From JBBIJH01 sp037446075 (GTDB lineage: Bacteria > Bacteroidota > Ignavibacteria > UBA10030 > JAHEZR01), in NCBI GenBank assembly GCA_037446075.1, contig JBBIJH010000107.1, forward strand, positions 1 through 9,232: DNA of 9,232 nt, read 5' to 3'. Made by a program: the position numbers and the translations under genes. Positions 1 through 6,780 of the stretch are shown here, one piece after another; positions within the stretch are counted from its first letter, which is position 1, and every line of letters begins with the position of its first letter. Under the pieces are notes generated by a model. The model saw only the letters and a list, made by a program, of their open reading frames with translations. It was not told where the DNA came from and did not search any database.

Positions 1-1
1 A

Positions 2-1057
2 CACCCAGAACTCGGTTTGCAGCAAACCCTGACGGACCAGAAGAAGGAGTGCAATGTCGAGTTCGGAAAATTCATGGAACGGAATTACAAGCTCTGGCTT
101 GAACAGCCAGAGAAACGTCCGCCTCTATCGGTCGATGTTGTAACGAACTACGTGATCCCGGCGCTCTCGGAGAAACAGTCTGTGTTCTTCTTTGTGATCG
201 ACTGCCTGCGTTTGGATCAGTGGCTTGTGATGGAAGAGGTTCTGCAGGACCTGCCCAACATCACCAAGAACTACTACTGTTCAATCCTTCCGACGGCTAC
301 ACCTTACTCTCGAAACGCGATCTTCAGCGGATTGTTTCCCAACGAGATAGAGCAACGGTACCCAGACCTGTGGCAATCGGGCGAGGACGATGAGAACAGC
401 CGGAATCGATACGAGCGGCAACTGCTTGACAAACTTCTCGAACGGAAACACATCTCCCTCCGTCCTGAGCCGAAGTACATCAAGATCCTCGATGCAGACG
501 TCGGACGGAGCACGGAACAGAATATCCTTGGCCTCTGCCAGAATCGGCTCACCACGATCGTGGTGAATTTTGTCGACATGCTTGCCCACAGCCGCTCCGA
601 CTCACAGATTCTGAGGGAAATTGCACCCAACGAGTCTGCCTATCGATCCTTGACGAGGGCGTGGTTCCTCCACTCCTCACTGCTTGGCATGTTCCGCGCC
701 TTAGCAACGCAAGAGAACATCAGAGTCATCGTGACTACGGACCATGGAAGTGTACGAAGTCTGAGAGGTGCAAGAGTCCTAGGAGATCGGGAGGCGTCGA
801 CAAGCCTCCGATATAAATACGGTCGGAATCTGAAGTGCGATGAGCGGCAGGCGATCTTTGTCAAGGACCCAGCGGACTTTAAGCTCCCAAAGCGTGGAGT
901 CACGGTCAACTATCTGATCGCGAAAGAGGACTATTACTTCGTATATCCTACAGACTATCACAAGTATCTAAGCCAGTACAGAGATAGTTTTCAGCATGGC
1001 GGCATCTCGATGGAAGAAATGATCCTTCCTGTGATTACCATGGCTTCGAAAGGATAG
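2..1057 (+). CDS. porX: PorX-like response regulator, PglZ/alkaline-phosphatase-fold effector domain (5' end missing)
   Basis: The frame is open to the left edge, so this is the C-terminal ~351 residues of a longer protein; PorX proteins are about 510-520 residues with an N-terminal receiver domain, which would lie outside the window. What is seen is the PglZ domain: VIDCLRLDQW near 197-226, PTATPYSRNAIFSGL near 290-334 (the second Thr, codon 299-301, aligns with the nucleophile of phosphodiesterases of this superfamily), NFVDMLAHSRSD near 568-603, TTDHGS near 734-751 and HGGISMEEM near 995-1021. The Asp and His residues expected to bind two zinc ions are present, so the domain looks catalytically competent. 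In the family, PorX of Porphyromonas regulates the type IX secretion system and has oligonucleotide phosphodiesterase activity; whether that role holds here is inference. The gene ends 1 bp before tsaE, a neighbour I recall for porX in other Bacteroidota-type genomes. The TTG at 17 is internal, not the start. Confidence 0.85.
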   Translation, partial: HPELGLQQTLTDQKKECNVEFGKFMERNYKLWLEQPEKRPPLSVDVVTNYVIPALSEKQSVFFFVIDCLRLDQWLVMEEVLQDLPNITKNYYCSILPTATPYSRNAIFSGLFPNEIEQRYPDLWQSGEDDENSRNRYERQLLDKLLERKHISLRPEPKYIKILDADVGRSTEQNILGLCQNRLTTIVVNFVDMLAHSRSDSQILREIAPNESAYRSLTRAWFLHSSLLGMFRALATQENIRVIVTTDHGSVRSLRGARVLGDREASTSLRYKYGRNLKCDERQAIFVKDPADFKLPKRGVTVNYLIAKEDYYFVYPTDYHKYLSQYRDSFQHGGISMEEMILPVITMASKG

Positions 1058-1058
1058 A

Positions 1059-1550
1059 GTGGAGCGGACGAACATTCCGGTGCAGCAAAAGCCAAGCTTG
1101 GTGATTGGTACCTTCGTTACGTTCAGTCCAGACGAGACCATTGCGCTCGCGAAGGAGTTTGCACGAGGGCTCGACGTGGGCGACATCCTGGCCCTCTATG
1201 GTGAACTCGGCGCAGGCAAGACTCAATTCGTGAAGGGTGTGTGCCTTGGTCTCGGCATCGAAGAAGTCGTGGCCAGCTCGTCTTTCATTCTCATGAACGA
1301 GTACAAGGGCTCTCGGAACGGGAAAAGCTCGTTCTCCGTATTCCACTTCGACTTCTATCGCATCAACTCGCTGAACGAAATCCACGACCTCGGCTTGGAA
1401 GACTATTTCTACGGCCGTGGGATCTGCTTGATCGAGTGGGCGGATGTTGCACGTTCACTTTTGCCTCAGCACCGATATGACGTGACACTCCGGTTTTTAG
1501 ACGATCCGAACACCAGAGAGGTCAAGATTGAGAAAGTAGGTAATTCATGA
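1059..1550 (+). CDS. tsaE: tRNA threonylcarbamoyladenosine biosynthesis ATPase TsaE
   Basis: TsaE is the P-loop ATPase that works with TsaB and TsaD to place the threonylcarbamoyl group on A37 of ANN-decoding tRNAs (t6A) in the cytoplasm. The 163-residue product has a Walker A motif GELGAGKT at residues 48-55, the HFDFYRI motif (family HFDLYRL) and LIEWAD (family IEWPE). It is slightly longer than the usual 130-155 residues because of an N-terminal extension. The GTG start at 1059 is supported by AAAGGA at 1049-1054, four bases upstream; in-frame GTG at 1080 or 1101 are alternatives. One oddity is the switch segment, usually SPTF(T/S)LVNEY, which reads SSSFILMNEY here at residues 73-82, losing the Pro and Thr. 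It lies 1 bp after the porX-like gene and 1 bp before tsaB, so the three are surely co-transcribed. Confidence 0.95.
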   Translation: MERTNIPVQQKPSLVIGTFVTFSPDETIALAKEFARGLDVGDILALYGELGAGKTQFVKGVCLGLGIEEVVASSSFILMNEYKGSRNGKSSFSVFHFDFYRINSLNEIHDLGLEDYFYGRGICLIEWADVARSLLPQHRYDVTLRFLDDPNTREVKIEKVGNS

Positions 1551-1551
1551 G

Positions 1552-2256
1552 ATGAAGATTCTGGGCATTGAAACGGCACTGGGCGAGACGGAAGTTGCCC
1601 TACTCGATAAGGAGAAGGCCTCGCAGCCCTTTGTTCTCATTGACCAAAACCTTTACTCGGAGAGCGTCGTCTCCCTGACCCAGGATTTGCTCACGCGCTC
1701 TGACTTATCGCTTCAGCAGCTGGATGGGATTGCCGTGTCCATAGGTCCAGGCTCGTTTACGGGACTACGCATTGGAGTCAGCGTAGCGAAGGGATTTGCG
1801 CTTGCTGCGGATCGTCCACTGGTGAGTATCTCGACTCTGGATGCTCTTGCTGCCTCTGCCTGCCTGAGCGGGCAAGTCCGCAGTGGTTCCGAATTCCTTA
1901 CGATCATCGATGCAAAAAGGGGTGAGTTCTACTTTCGTGCCTACAGAGCAGAGGACAGCCGTGCGGCTCCGACGACAGAATCCCACGTCGTCCCAATTGA
2001 GGAGATCGGGCAGTTCCCCCCCTTGGAATGCAGAATAATCGTCACGAAGGGAAAACCTAAGCTTGAGCAGCAAATGAACAAGCATCTCCGCGCAAAACAT
2101 TTTCAGGCTGAAGTAATCGAAGGAGGTAGCGTAATCACACCTGCAGGTGCTGTGGCGATTCTCGGTCTCGAAAAGCTTGGGAGGGGAGAAGTGGCGGATA
2201 TCGTTTCTCTGGAACCCTCTTACCTCAAAGATTTCATTGTTCACCTACATCAGTAG
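1552..2256 (+). CDS. tsaB: tRNA threonylcarbamoyladenosine biosynthesis protein TsaB
   Basis: TsaB is a catalytically inactive ASKHA-fold paralogue of TsaD that acts as scaffold of the t6A-forming complex with TsaE and TsaD. The 234-residue product opens with MKILGIETALGETEVALL, carries the diagnostic GPGSFTGLRIG at residues 65-75, and ends with a family-typical EPSYLKDF. Length is normal for the family (about 220-235). The ATG at 1552 follows the tsaE stop by one base; AGTAGG about 8-13 bp upstream can serve as a Shine-Dalgarno. The t6A partners TsaC and TsaD are not in the window, and rimI, which often follows tsaB, is absent: accD comes next instead. Confidence 0.95.
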   Translation: MKILGIETALGETEVALLDKEKASQPFVLIDQNLYSESVVSLTQDLLTRSDLSLQQLDGIAVSIGPGSFTGLRIGVSVAKGFALAADRPLVSISTLDALAASACLSGQVRSGSEFLTIIDAKRGEFYFRAYRAEDSRAAPTTESHVVPIEEIGQFPPLECRIIVTKGKPKLEQQMNKHLRAKHFQAEVIEGGSVITPAGAVAILGLEKLGRGEVADIVSLEPSYLKDFIVHLHQ

Positions 2257-2258
2257 TG

Positions 2259-3107
2259 ATGGCCTGGTTCAAGCGATCAAAACCGACGATCTCTGTCGCG
2301 ACGCAGAAGAAGGAAATTCCAGGAGGCCTGTGGAGGAAGTGTGAGGGGTGTGGGGAGATGATCCATCAGACGCAGCTGGAGGGGAACTTCTTTACATGCA
2401 CGAAGTGTAACTACCACTTTCGGATTGGGAGTAGGGAGTACTTCGCTCTGCTTCTTGATGACGGATCCTTCAAGGAGATGGACCGAAAGATGCGATCCGT
2501 CGACCCACTGAATTTTGTGGACACGAAGTCATACAAAGACCGGCTCAACGAGTCGATGAAGAAATCCTCCCTGATGGAAGCCGTAAGGACAGGAACAGGC
2601 AAAATGGATGGAATTCCGGTTGTCATCGGATGCATGGATTTCGCATTCATCGGAGGAAGCATGGGGTCCGTTGTGGGCGAGAAAGTCGCCCGGGCGATCG
2701 ATCTCGCATACAAAACGAGGCAGCCCCTGATCATCGTATCCTCCACAGGAGGAGCGCGAATGATGGAAGGGGCGCTTTCGCTAATGCAAATGGCGAAGAC
2801 AAGCTCCAAGCTCGCCCGCCTGGCTGATCGAGGAGTTCCTTTCATCTCCATCCTGACTGATCCCACGACCGGAGGAGTGACTGCAAGCTGGGCGATGTTG
2901 GGCGACATTATCATCGCAGAGCCCGGTGCTCTCATAGGGTTTGCCGGGCCACGTGTCATCCGTCAAACGATTGGCAAGGACCTACCGAAAGGGTTCCAGA
3001 GGGCGGAATTCTTACTTGAACACGGATTCGTAGATATCGTCGTCCATCGTAGGGATCTGAGGCAGACCGTGGTGCGGCTTCTCAGCCTGATTCTTGAGAA
3101 ACAGTAG
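2259..3107 (+). CDS. accD: Acetyl-CoA carboxylase carboxyltransferase subunit beta
   Basis: AccD pairs with AccA to transfer the carboxyl group from carboxybiotin to acetyl-CoA, giving malonyl-CoA, the committed step of fatty-acid synthesis. The 282-residue product has the N-terminal zinc ribbon with cysteines 28, 31, 47 and 50, then the crotonase-like carboxyltransferase core: GGSMGSVVGEK (about 132-142), SSTGGARMMEG (about 161-171; the family more often has Gln at the second Met) and LTDPTTGGVTASWAMLGD, followed by GFAGPRVI. The C-terminal AEFLLEHGFVDIVVHRRDLR segment is standard. The ATG at 2259 is preferred because MAWFKR matches family N-termini; a GTG directly before it at 2256 overlaps the last base of tsaB. 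AccA and the biotin subunits are not in the window. Confidence 0.97.
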   Translation: MAWFKRSKPTISVATQKKEIPGGLWRKCEGCGEMIHQTQLEGNFFTCTKCNYHFRIGSREYFALLLDDGSFKEMDRKMRSVDPLNFVDTKSYKDRLNESMKKSSLMEAVRTGTGKMDGIPVVIGCMDFAFIGGSMGSVVGEKVARAIDLAYKTRQPLIIVSSTGGARMMEGALSLMQMAKTSSKLARLADRGVPFISILTDPTTGGVTASWAMLGDIIIAEPGALIGFAGPRVIRQTIGKDLPKGFQRAEFLLEHGFVDIVVHRRDLRQTVVRLLSLILEKQ

Positions 3108-3145
3108 CGGCCGGTTTTTCCAATCCGTGCACCTTCTTGTAAATC

Positions 3146-4054
3146 GTGAAGACAATTCAGATAATAGGTGTTCCAATGGATCTCGGCGCTGGACGGCGTG
3201 GAGTCGATATGGGTCCGTCTGCGATCCGCATCGCCGGACTTGCCGAGAAGCTTCGAGCACTTGGCTGTACCGTCACCGATGCGGGCGACATCCCGACAAA
3301 AATCCCTGAGCAGCAGAGAGTGAGGGATGAAAAGCTTCGGTACTTGCCTGAGATCGCGCGAGTCACGACATTGCTTGCGGGCAAAGTGGAAAAAGTCTTT
3401 GAAGTCGGGGATTTCCCGCTCATTCTCGGAGGAGACCACTCCATTGCGATTGGCTCCGTAGGCGGGCTGGCACTCTTCTGTCGCAGAAGGAAAAAGAAAC
3501 TCGGCCTCCTCTGGATTGACGCCCACGGCGACATGAACACTCCAGAGACCTCACCAACAGGAAACATTCACGGGATGCCTCTTGCAGTTTGTGCCGGTGT
3601 AGGCCCCACCGAGTTGACCTCCATCGGCGGTCATTCTCCGAAGCTAAATCCTCGCGATATTTTCCTTATTGGCGTGCGTGAGTTGGACTCGGCTGAGAAG
3701 GCGATAATCCGGGAAACAAGGATTAACATTCTCACGATGGAACACATCGATAAGTACGGAGTTCACAGCGTGACGGAGCGCACGCTAAGGCGTCTTGCCC
3801 GCAACGTTGACTACGTCCACGTAAGCTTCGACCTTGATGTCGTGGACCCTACGATCGCACCGGGTGTCGGGACTCCAGTAAAAGGCGGGCTTAGCTATCG
3901 AGAGGCGCATTCGATCATGGAGACGATTGCCGAGTCCAAACTGATGACTTCCCTCGATGTCGTCGAGGTCAATCCGATTCTGGATAACCACAATCAATCC
4001 GCAGAGCTCGCGGTGGAACTTGTGGAGTCTGCTTTTGGCAAGAAGATCCTATGA
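3146..4054 (+). CDS. rocF: Arginase
   Basis: Arginase hydrolyses L-arginine to L-ornithine and urea using two Mn(II) ions. All metal ligands are visible in the 302-residue product: His98 in GGDHS, Asp125, His127 and Asp129 in DAHGDMN, and Asp229 and Asp231 in SFDLDVVDP. The segment MNTPETSPTGNIHG (residues 130-143) carries the Asn and Ser/Thr residues that hold the amino acid end of arginine and the proton-shuttle His142. This makes a true arginase more likely than agmatinase or formimidoylglutamase. Glu274 in VEVNPILD fits the conserved substrate-side Glu. The start is GTG at 3146, the only reasonable choice because a TAA lies in frame two codons upstream (3140-3142). No good Shine-Dalgarno is seen in the 38-bp gap after accD. 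No other arginine or urea catabolic gene is nearby. Confidence 0.93.
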   Translation: MKTIQIIGVPMDLGAGRRGVDMGPSAIRIAGLAEKLRALGCTVTDAGDIPTKIPEQQRVRDEKLRYLPEIARVTTLLAGKVEKVFEVGDFPLILGGDHSIAIGSVGGLALFCRRRKKKLGLLWIDAHGDMNTPETSPTGNIHGMPLAVCAGVGPTELTSIGGHSPKLNPRDIFLIGVRELDSAEKAIIRETRINILTMEHIDKYGVHSVTERTLRRLARNVDYVHVSFDLDVVDPTIAPGVGTPVKGGLSYREAHSIMETIAESKLMTSLDVVEVNPILDNHNQSAELAVELVESAFGKKIL

Positions 4055-4073
4055 AGTGGGGTAAGGGATGCGG

Positions 4074-4928
4074 ATGAAAATCATCTCCTCCGTCCGAGAG
4101 ATGCAAAGGACGGCAGAGGAGCTTCGTCTGCAAGGAAAGCGAATCGGCGTTGTCCCCACGATGGGATATCTACACGAAGGTCACCTTAGTCTCATTAGGC
4201 TTGCTCGCCAGAGATCGGATATCGTTGTGGTTACCCTTTTTGTGAATCCAACGCAGTTTGGACCGACAGAAGACTTCGACCGATATCCACGCGATTTCAA
4301 TCGTGACCGGAGACTCGCAGAAGAAGCGGGATGCGATATCCTTTTTGCTCCAGAGAGCAGAGAAATGTACGGGGAAGATTACTTGTCGTACGTAGAGGTC
4401 GAGAAGCTGTCGAGAATCCTTGAGGGTGAGTTTCGGCCGACGCATTTTCGTGGTGTCACGACTGTCGTGGCCAAGCTCTTCAATTTGACAAAACCTCATC
4501 TGGCGGTCTTCGGACAGAAGGATGCCCAGCAGGCGACGATCATTAAGAAAATGGTGCGGGATCTTAATTTCGACATCGAGATCGTCGTTGCTCCGACTGT
4601 TCGGGAGCCTGACGGACTCGCGATGAGTTCGCGCAACGTCTATCTCACTCCTGAAGAGCGGACCGATGCACTCGTGTTAAAGCAGTCGCTTGATCTCGCC
4701 GAGAGGTTGGTGCAAGAGGGCGTGCGCGATCCAAGAAAGATCATCGATGAGATGAAGAGGCTGATCTCTTCCAAGAACTCAGCGAAGCTCGATTACATTG
4801 CCGTGGTGGAACCGGAAACGTTGTCGCCTGTAACAAGATTGAGAGATCACCAAGCGGTGCTCGTGGCCCTTGCCGTTCGCATCGGCAGTACGAGGCTGAT
4901 TGATAACACTGTCATCACTCCATACTAA
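4074..4928 (+). CDS. panC: Pantothenate synthetase (pantoate--beta-alanine ligase)
   Basis: PanC joins pantoate and beta-alanine using ATP via a pantoyl-adenylate, the last step of vitamin B5 synthesis for coenzyme A. The 284-residue product has the HIGH-type nucleotide-binding motif in PTMGYLHEGHLSLI (residues 28-41), FVNPTQFGPTEDFDRYPRD, FGQKDAQQ, and the second nucleotide motif AMSSRN (KMSKS-like). Length is normal. Two ATG codons compete: 4068 and 4074. I chose 4074 because AAGGG at 4063-4067 then sits six bases away and MKIISSVREM matches usual PanC N-termini; with 4068 the same purine run would touch the start. The gene follows arginase by about 19 bp. AccD and PanC feed acyl and CoA metabolism, but panB and panD are not seen here. 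Confidence 0.96.
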   Translation: MKIISSVREMQRTAEELRLQGKRIGVVPTMGYLHEGHLSLIRLARQRSDIVVVTLFVNPTQFGPTEDFDRYPRDFNRDRRLAEEAGCDILFAPESREMYGEDYLSYVEVEKLSRILEGEFRPTHFRGVTTVVAKLFNLTKPHLAVFGQKDAQQATIIKKMVRDLNFDIEIVVAPTVREPDGLAMSSRNVYLTPEERTDALVLKQSLDLAERLVQEGVRDPRKIIDEMKRLISSKNSAKLDYIAVVEPETLSPVTRLRDHQAVLVALAVRIGSTRLIDNTVITPY

Positions 4929-4940
4929 GAGGAAGGGGGA

Positions 4941-4945
4941 AAGGA
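4941..4945 (+). promoter_or_regulatory. Shine-Dalgarno that points to a TTG start for the glmU-like gene
   Basis: AAGGA lies five bases before the TTG at 4951. It favours that codon over the in-frame TTG at 4900, which would overlap panC by 29 bases and add 17 residues that do not look like the family. Confidence 0.7.
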
Positions 4946-4950
4946 AAATC

Positions 4951-5718
4951 TTGGAGCCCATCGTTTCTGTCATTCTCGCCGCTGGAAAAGGAAAGCGGAT
5001 GCAAGATCCGAACATGCCCAAAGTGCTTTACGAGGTGAACGGGAAGCCAATGATCGACTACGTTGTCGACCTTGCGATTCGGATTCCTTCGACAAAAACC
5101 ATCGTCATCGTCGGTCATCATCGAGATGCTGTGATGAACTATGTTCAGAAAAAGTTCGGGGACCGGGCAACCTTTGTAGAACAGACGGAGCAGCTAGGAA
5201 CGGGACATGCAGTGATGCAGACAGAAAATGAGTTGGAGGGGTTTGAGGGAGATCTTCTCGTGCTTTCCGGTGATGTTCCCTTTCTTTCTGTAGAAACTGT
5301 TCGCTCCTTGCTTAGCGTCCACCAGCAGTCGAAGGCGGTTGCGACGATACTAACGGCGGATGTTCCGCTCCCCACCGGTTACGGCCGCATCATCCGGAAC
5401 AGCCGTGGCCACGTGGAAAAGATCGTGGAGGAAAAAGATGCCAACCCAGAGGAACAGTTGGTCAAAGAAATTAATTCTGGTGTTTACGTGTTTAGGAAGG
5501 TAGAGCTTTTCAATGCTCTGAAGACGCTTCGGCGAGACAACGCGCAGCGAGAATACTACCTCACTGGGGTCTTCGAGCGATTCTGGGAAGGGAAGCTGCC
5601 CGTCTCGGCGGTAAAGGCCCGAAGCTTCGATGAAATCCGGGGTGTGAATACGGCAGAAGAGTTGAAAGTCGCCAGGGAAGTGATCTCGAGCGGCATGTTG
5701 CGCCGAGAGAGATCCTAA
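4951..5718 (+). CDS. glmU: GlmU-type sugar-1-phosphate nucleotidyltransferase, single domain
   Basis: The product matches the N-terminal uridylyltransferase half of GlmU, which makes UDP-GlcNAc from GlcNAc-1-phosphate and UTP for peptidoglycan and lipopolysaccharide. From the TTG start it has 255 residues: LAAGKGKRM at 9-17 (nucleotide-binding loop, family LAAGKGTRM), MPKVLYEVNGKPM, the GlmU-typical EQLGTGHAV, LSGDVPF with the metal-binding Asp, GYGRIIR, VEEKDA and EINSGVYVF. It stops in the linker helix (GVNTAEELKVAREV...), where full GlmU (about 450 residues) continues into a left-handed beta-helix acetyltransferase domain. That domain is absent, and no remnant is seen in the 270 bp downstream, so this looks like a natural single-domain enzyme, not a recent frameshift. 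UDP-GlcNAc pyrophosphorylase activity is the best guess; another sugar-1-phosphate substrate is possible. It is probably the last gene of the block that begins before the window. Confidence 0.85.
   Translation: MEPIVSVILAAGKGKRMQDPNMPKVLYEVNGKPMIDYVVDLAIRIPSTKTIVIVGHHRDAVMNYVQKKFGDRATFVEQTEQLGTGHAVMQTENELEGFEGDLLVLSGDVPFLSVETVRSLLSVHQQSKAVATILTADVPLPTGYGRIIRNSRGHVEKIVEEKDANPEEQLVKEINSGVYVFRKVELFNALKTLRRDNAQREYYLTGVFERFWEGKLPVSAVKARSFDEIRGVNTAEELKVAREVISSGMLRRERS
5682..5714 (+). terminator. Possible weak hairpin terminator at the end of the glmU-like gene
   Basis: GATCTC (5682-5687) can pair with GAGATC (5709-5714) and CGGC (5691-5694) with GCCG (5702-5705), with a 3x3 internal loop between them and a 7-base loop. 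A pyrimidine-rich stretch with TTTT follows at about 5722-5735, but not directly. The hairpin overlaps the last codons, so coding constraint could explain part of it. Confidence 0.25.
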
Positions 5719-5922
5719 TCTGCCCTTTTCCCCTTTCTTCAAGTGTAAACTCGTGTGACGCGTATATCCAAAATGATAGCTTTCCGACGAATCGCACGGC
5801 TGGAACGGCCTGACGAAAAGCGCCCTGAAGCCGAATTTGTCTAGATGAAGCCGTTGAGTTAAGTTGCTGGGAATCCATGTCTTGCAAGCGGATTTTGAGG
5901 GTAAGCATGTCACCGGCAGGTA
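5719..5922. other. Non-coding stretch between the glmU-like gene and the next promoter
   Basis: I find no convincing gene, tRNA or repeat here. The only ATG-started frame of note (5773-5844, 23 codons) has no Shine-Dalgarno. The stretch may be the untranslated tail of the upstream operon plus upstream promoter DNA. Confidence 0.5.
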
Positions 5923-5951
5923 TTGACATTCAAACTGGAATTCAGTATCAT
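5923..5951 (+). promoter_or_regulatory. Sigma70-like promoter of the secreted-protein gene
   Basis: A perfect -35 TTGACA (5923-5928) and a -10 TATCAT (5946-5951) are separated by the ideal 17 bp. Transcription would begin near 5958, giving a leader of about 33 bases that contains AGGAG at 5978-5982. Confidence 0.75.
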
Positions 5952-5990
5952 CCACTTGGACGTCAGCAAACAAAGAGAGGAGCTCCGGAC

Positions 5991-6494
5991 ATGAAAAGAT
6001 CCACGATCGTTGGCGCAGTGGTCCTTGCCTTGTTTACGCAGGGAGTGATGTTCTCACAGTTCAAATCCCAAACCGAACAGAAGGCAAAAGTTTCCGAGTC
6101 GATCGTGCGGCAAGACGGATCGGGTCTTTTCCTTGGTCTGTTTAACCCCGCGAATTTCTCAATGCGTCACAGCTACTCCTTTTCCTATATGCTGATGTCG
6201 GGAAGGAACCTCGGAGTGGGAATGTACACAAACAGCATGTTCTACAAAGTCTCTGACCCGCTGAATCTCCGTCTTGATGTTAGCGTGATGCATTCCCCGT
6301 TCGGATCCTACGGCAAGCAACTGGACAAGAATTTTAACAAGATCTTCATTGACCGCGCTGAATTGAATTACCGACCATCGGAGAAGATGTTTTTCCAGCT
6401 TCAGTTTCGCCAAGTACCTTTCTATCCCTATTGGGGGCTCTATTCCCCGTACTACTACAACCCGTTCTACCCCGGCTACGACTACTATCGCTGA
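5991..6494 (+). CDS. Secreted or envelope protein of unknown function with a Tyr/Pro-rich C-terminus
   Basis: I do not recognise a named family. The 167-residue product begins with a clear signal peptide: Lys2-Arg3, a hydrophobic core at about 5-21 and a likely cleavage near Ser22/Gln23, a form common in Bacteroidota-type exported proteins. There is no lipobox Cys. The middle (about 45-140) has alternating patterns such as HSYSFSYMLMSG, LGVGMYTNSMFYKVSDP and MFFQLQFRQVP that suggest beta strands, possibly a small outer-membrane or periplasmic beta protein. The last 25 residues (143-167) hold ten Tyr and five Pro plus Trp and Phe, an extreme composition. The ATG at 5991 is chosen over an in-frame ATG at 5877 because AGGAG lies eight bases upstream, the promoter lies between them, and it starts exactly at the signal peptide. 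It has its own promoter and terminator, so it is a single-gene unit. Confidence 0.8.
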   Translation: MKRSTIVGAVVLALFTQGVMFSQFKSQTEQKAKVSESIVRQDGSGLFLGLFNPANFSMRHSYSFSYMLMSGRNLGVGMYTNSMFYKVSDPLNLRLDVSVMHSPFGSYGKQLDKNFNKIFIDRAELNYRPSEKMFFQLQFRQVPFYPYWGLYSPYYYNPFYPGYDYYR

Positions 6495-6557
6495 AGAGAA
6501 AGCACACAAACTCCAGGACTGTATTGAACGAAGCATCCACCAGGTTTCGTTATCTAC

Positions 6558-6595
6558 ATAACCGATCTCCTCTTGGGAGGTCGGTTATTTTTTTC
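6558..6595 (+). terminator. Rho-independent terminator after the secreted-protein gene
   Basis: A stem of up to 14 bp (6558-6571 with 6575-6588, including two G-T wobbles) closes a three-base loop, and seven Ts run at 6588-6594. The core is AACCGATCTCCT pairing with GGGAGGTCGGTT. It lies about 64 bp after the stop codon and should separate this gene from rsfS. Confidence 0.93.
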
Positions 6596-6780
6596 TCACG
6601 TAAAGTGGAATCGGCAGATTAATCTTCGGGTGATTCACGCTGCTACAGGTTGTTCGGTCGTTCCTTCATCGGTTCTTATCAGGTGCGGGTCTTGCGCCGC
6701 GCGGGAAAGAAGTCTGTGGGGCGCTTTGATTCTGCATGTCACTCTCGCCCAAGAAAGATCCCGGAACTAGTTGAAAGGAA
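6596..6780. other. Gap before rsfS, expected to hold its promoter
   Basis: The strong terminator just upstream implies that rsfS-argS needs its own promoter in these 185 bases. I could not find a well-spaced -35/-10 pair; TTGTTC at 6650 with TTATCA at 6676 has a 20-bp spacer and is only a weak candidate. Confidence 0.35.

Noticed and set aside
281..630. Long minus-strand open frames opposite the porX-like gene
   Set aside because: They mirror the coding frame, contain no recognisable motif and have no ribosome binding site; the + strand frame has clear PglZ motifs.
2411..2959. A 182-codon minus-strand frame inside accD
   Set aside because: It is antisense to highly conserved accD sequence; no motif and no start signals.
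3108..3145. GGCCGG followed by TTTTT after accD as a terminator
   Set aside because: There is no real stem with a loop; the gap is only 38 bp, so read-through to arginase is more likely.
5773..5844. A 23-codon ATG-started frame between the glmU-like gene and the secreted-protein gene
   Set aside because: No Shine-Dalgarno, very short and Arg-heavy without a membrane segment or motif; consistent with chance.
5350..5973. A 207-codon minus-strand frame across the glmU-like gene and the gap after it
   Set aside because: It lies opposite a clear nucleotidyltransferase and the promoter region, with Cys/Arg/Phe-rich low-meaning sequence typical of an antisense shadow.
5877..5990. N-terminal extension of the secreted protein from the ATG at 5877
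   Set aside because: It would lie upstream of and across the promoter, lacks a Shine-Dalgarno, and would bury the signal peptide 38 residues inside the protein.
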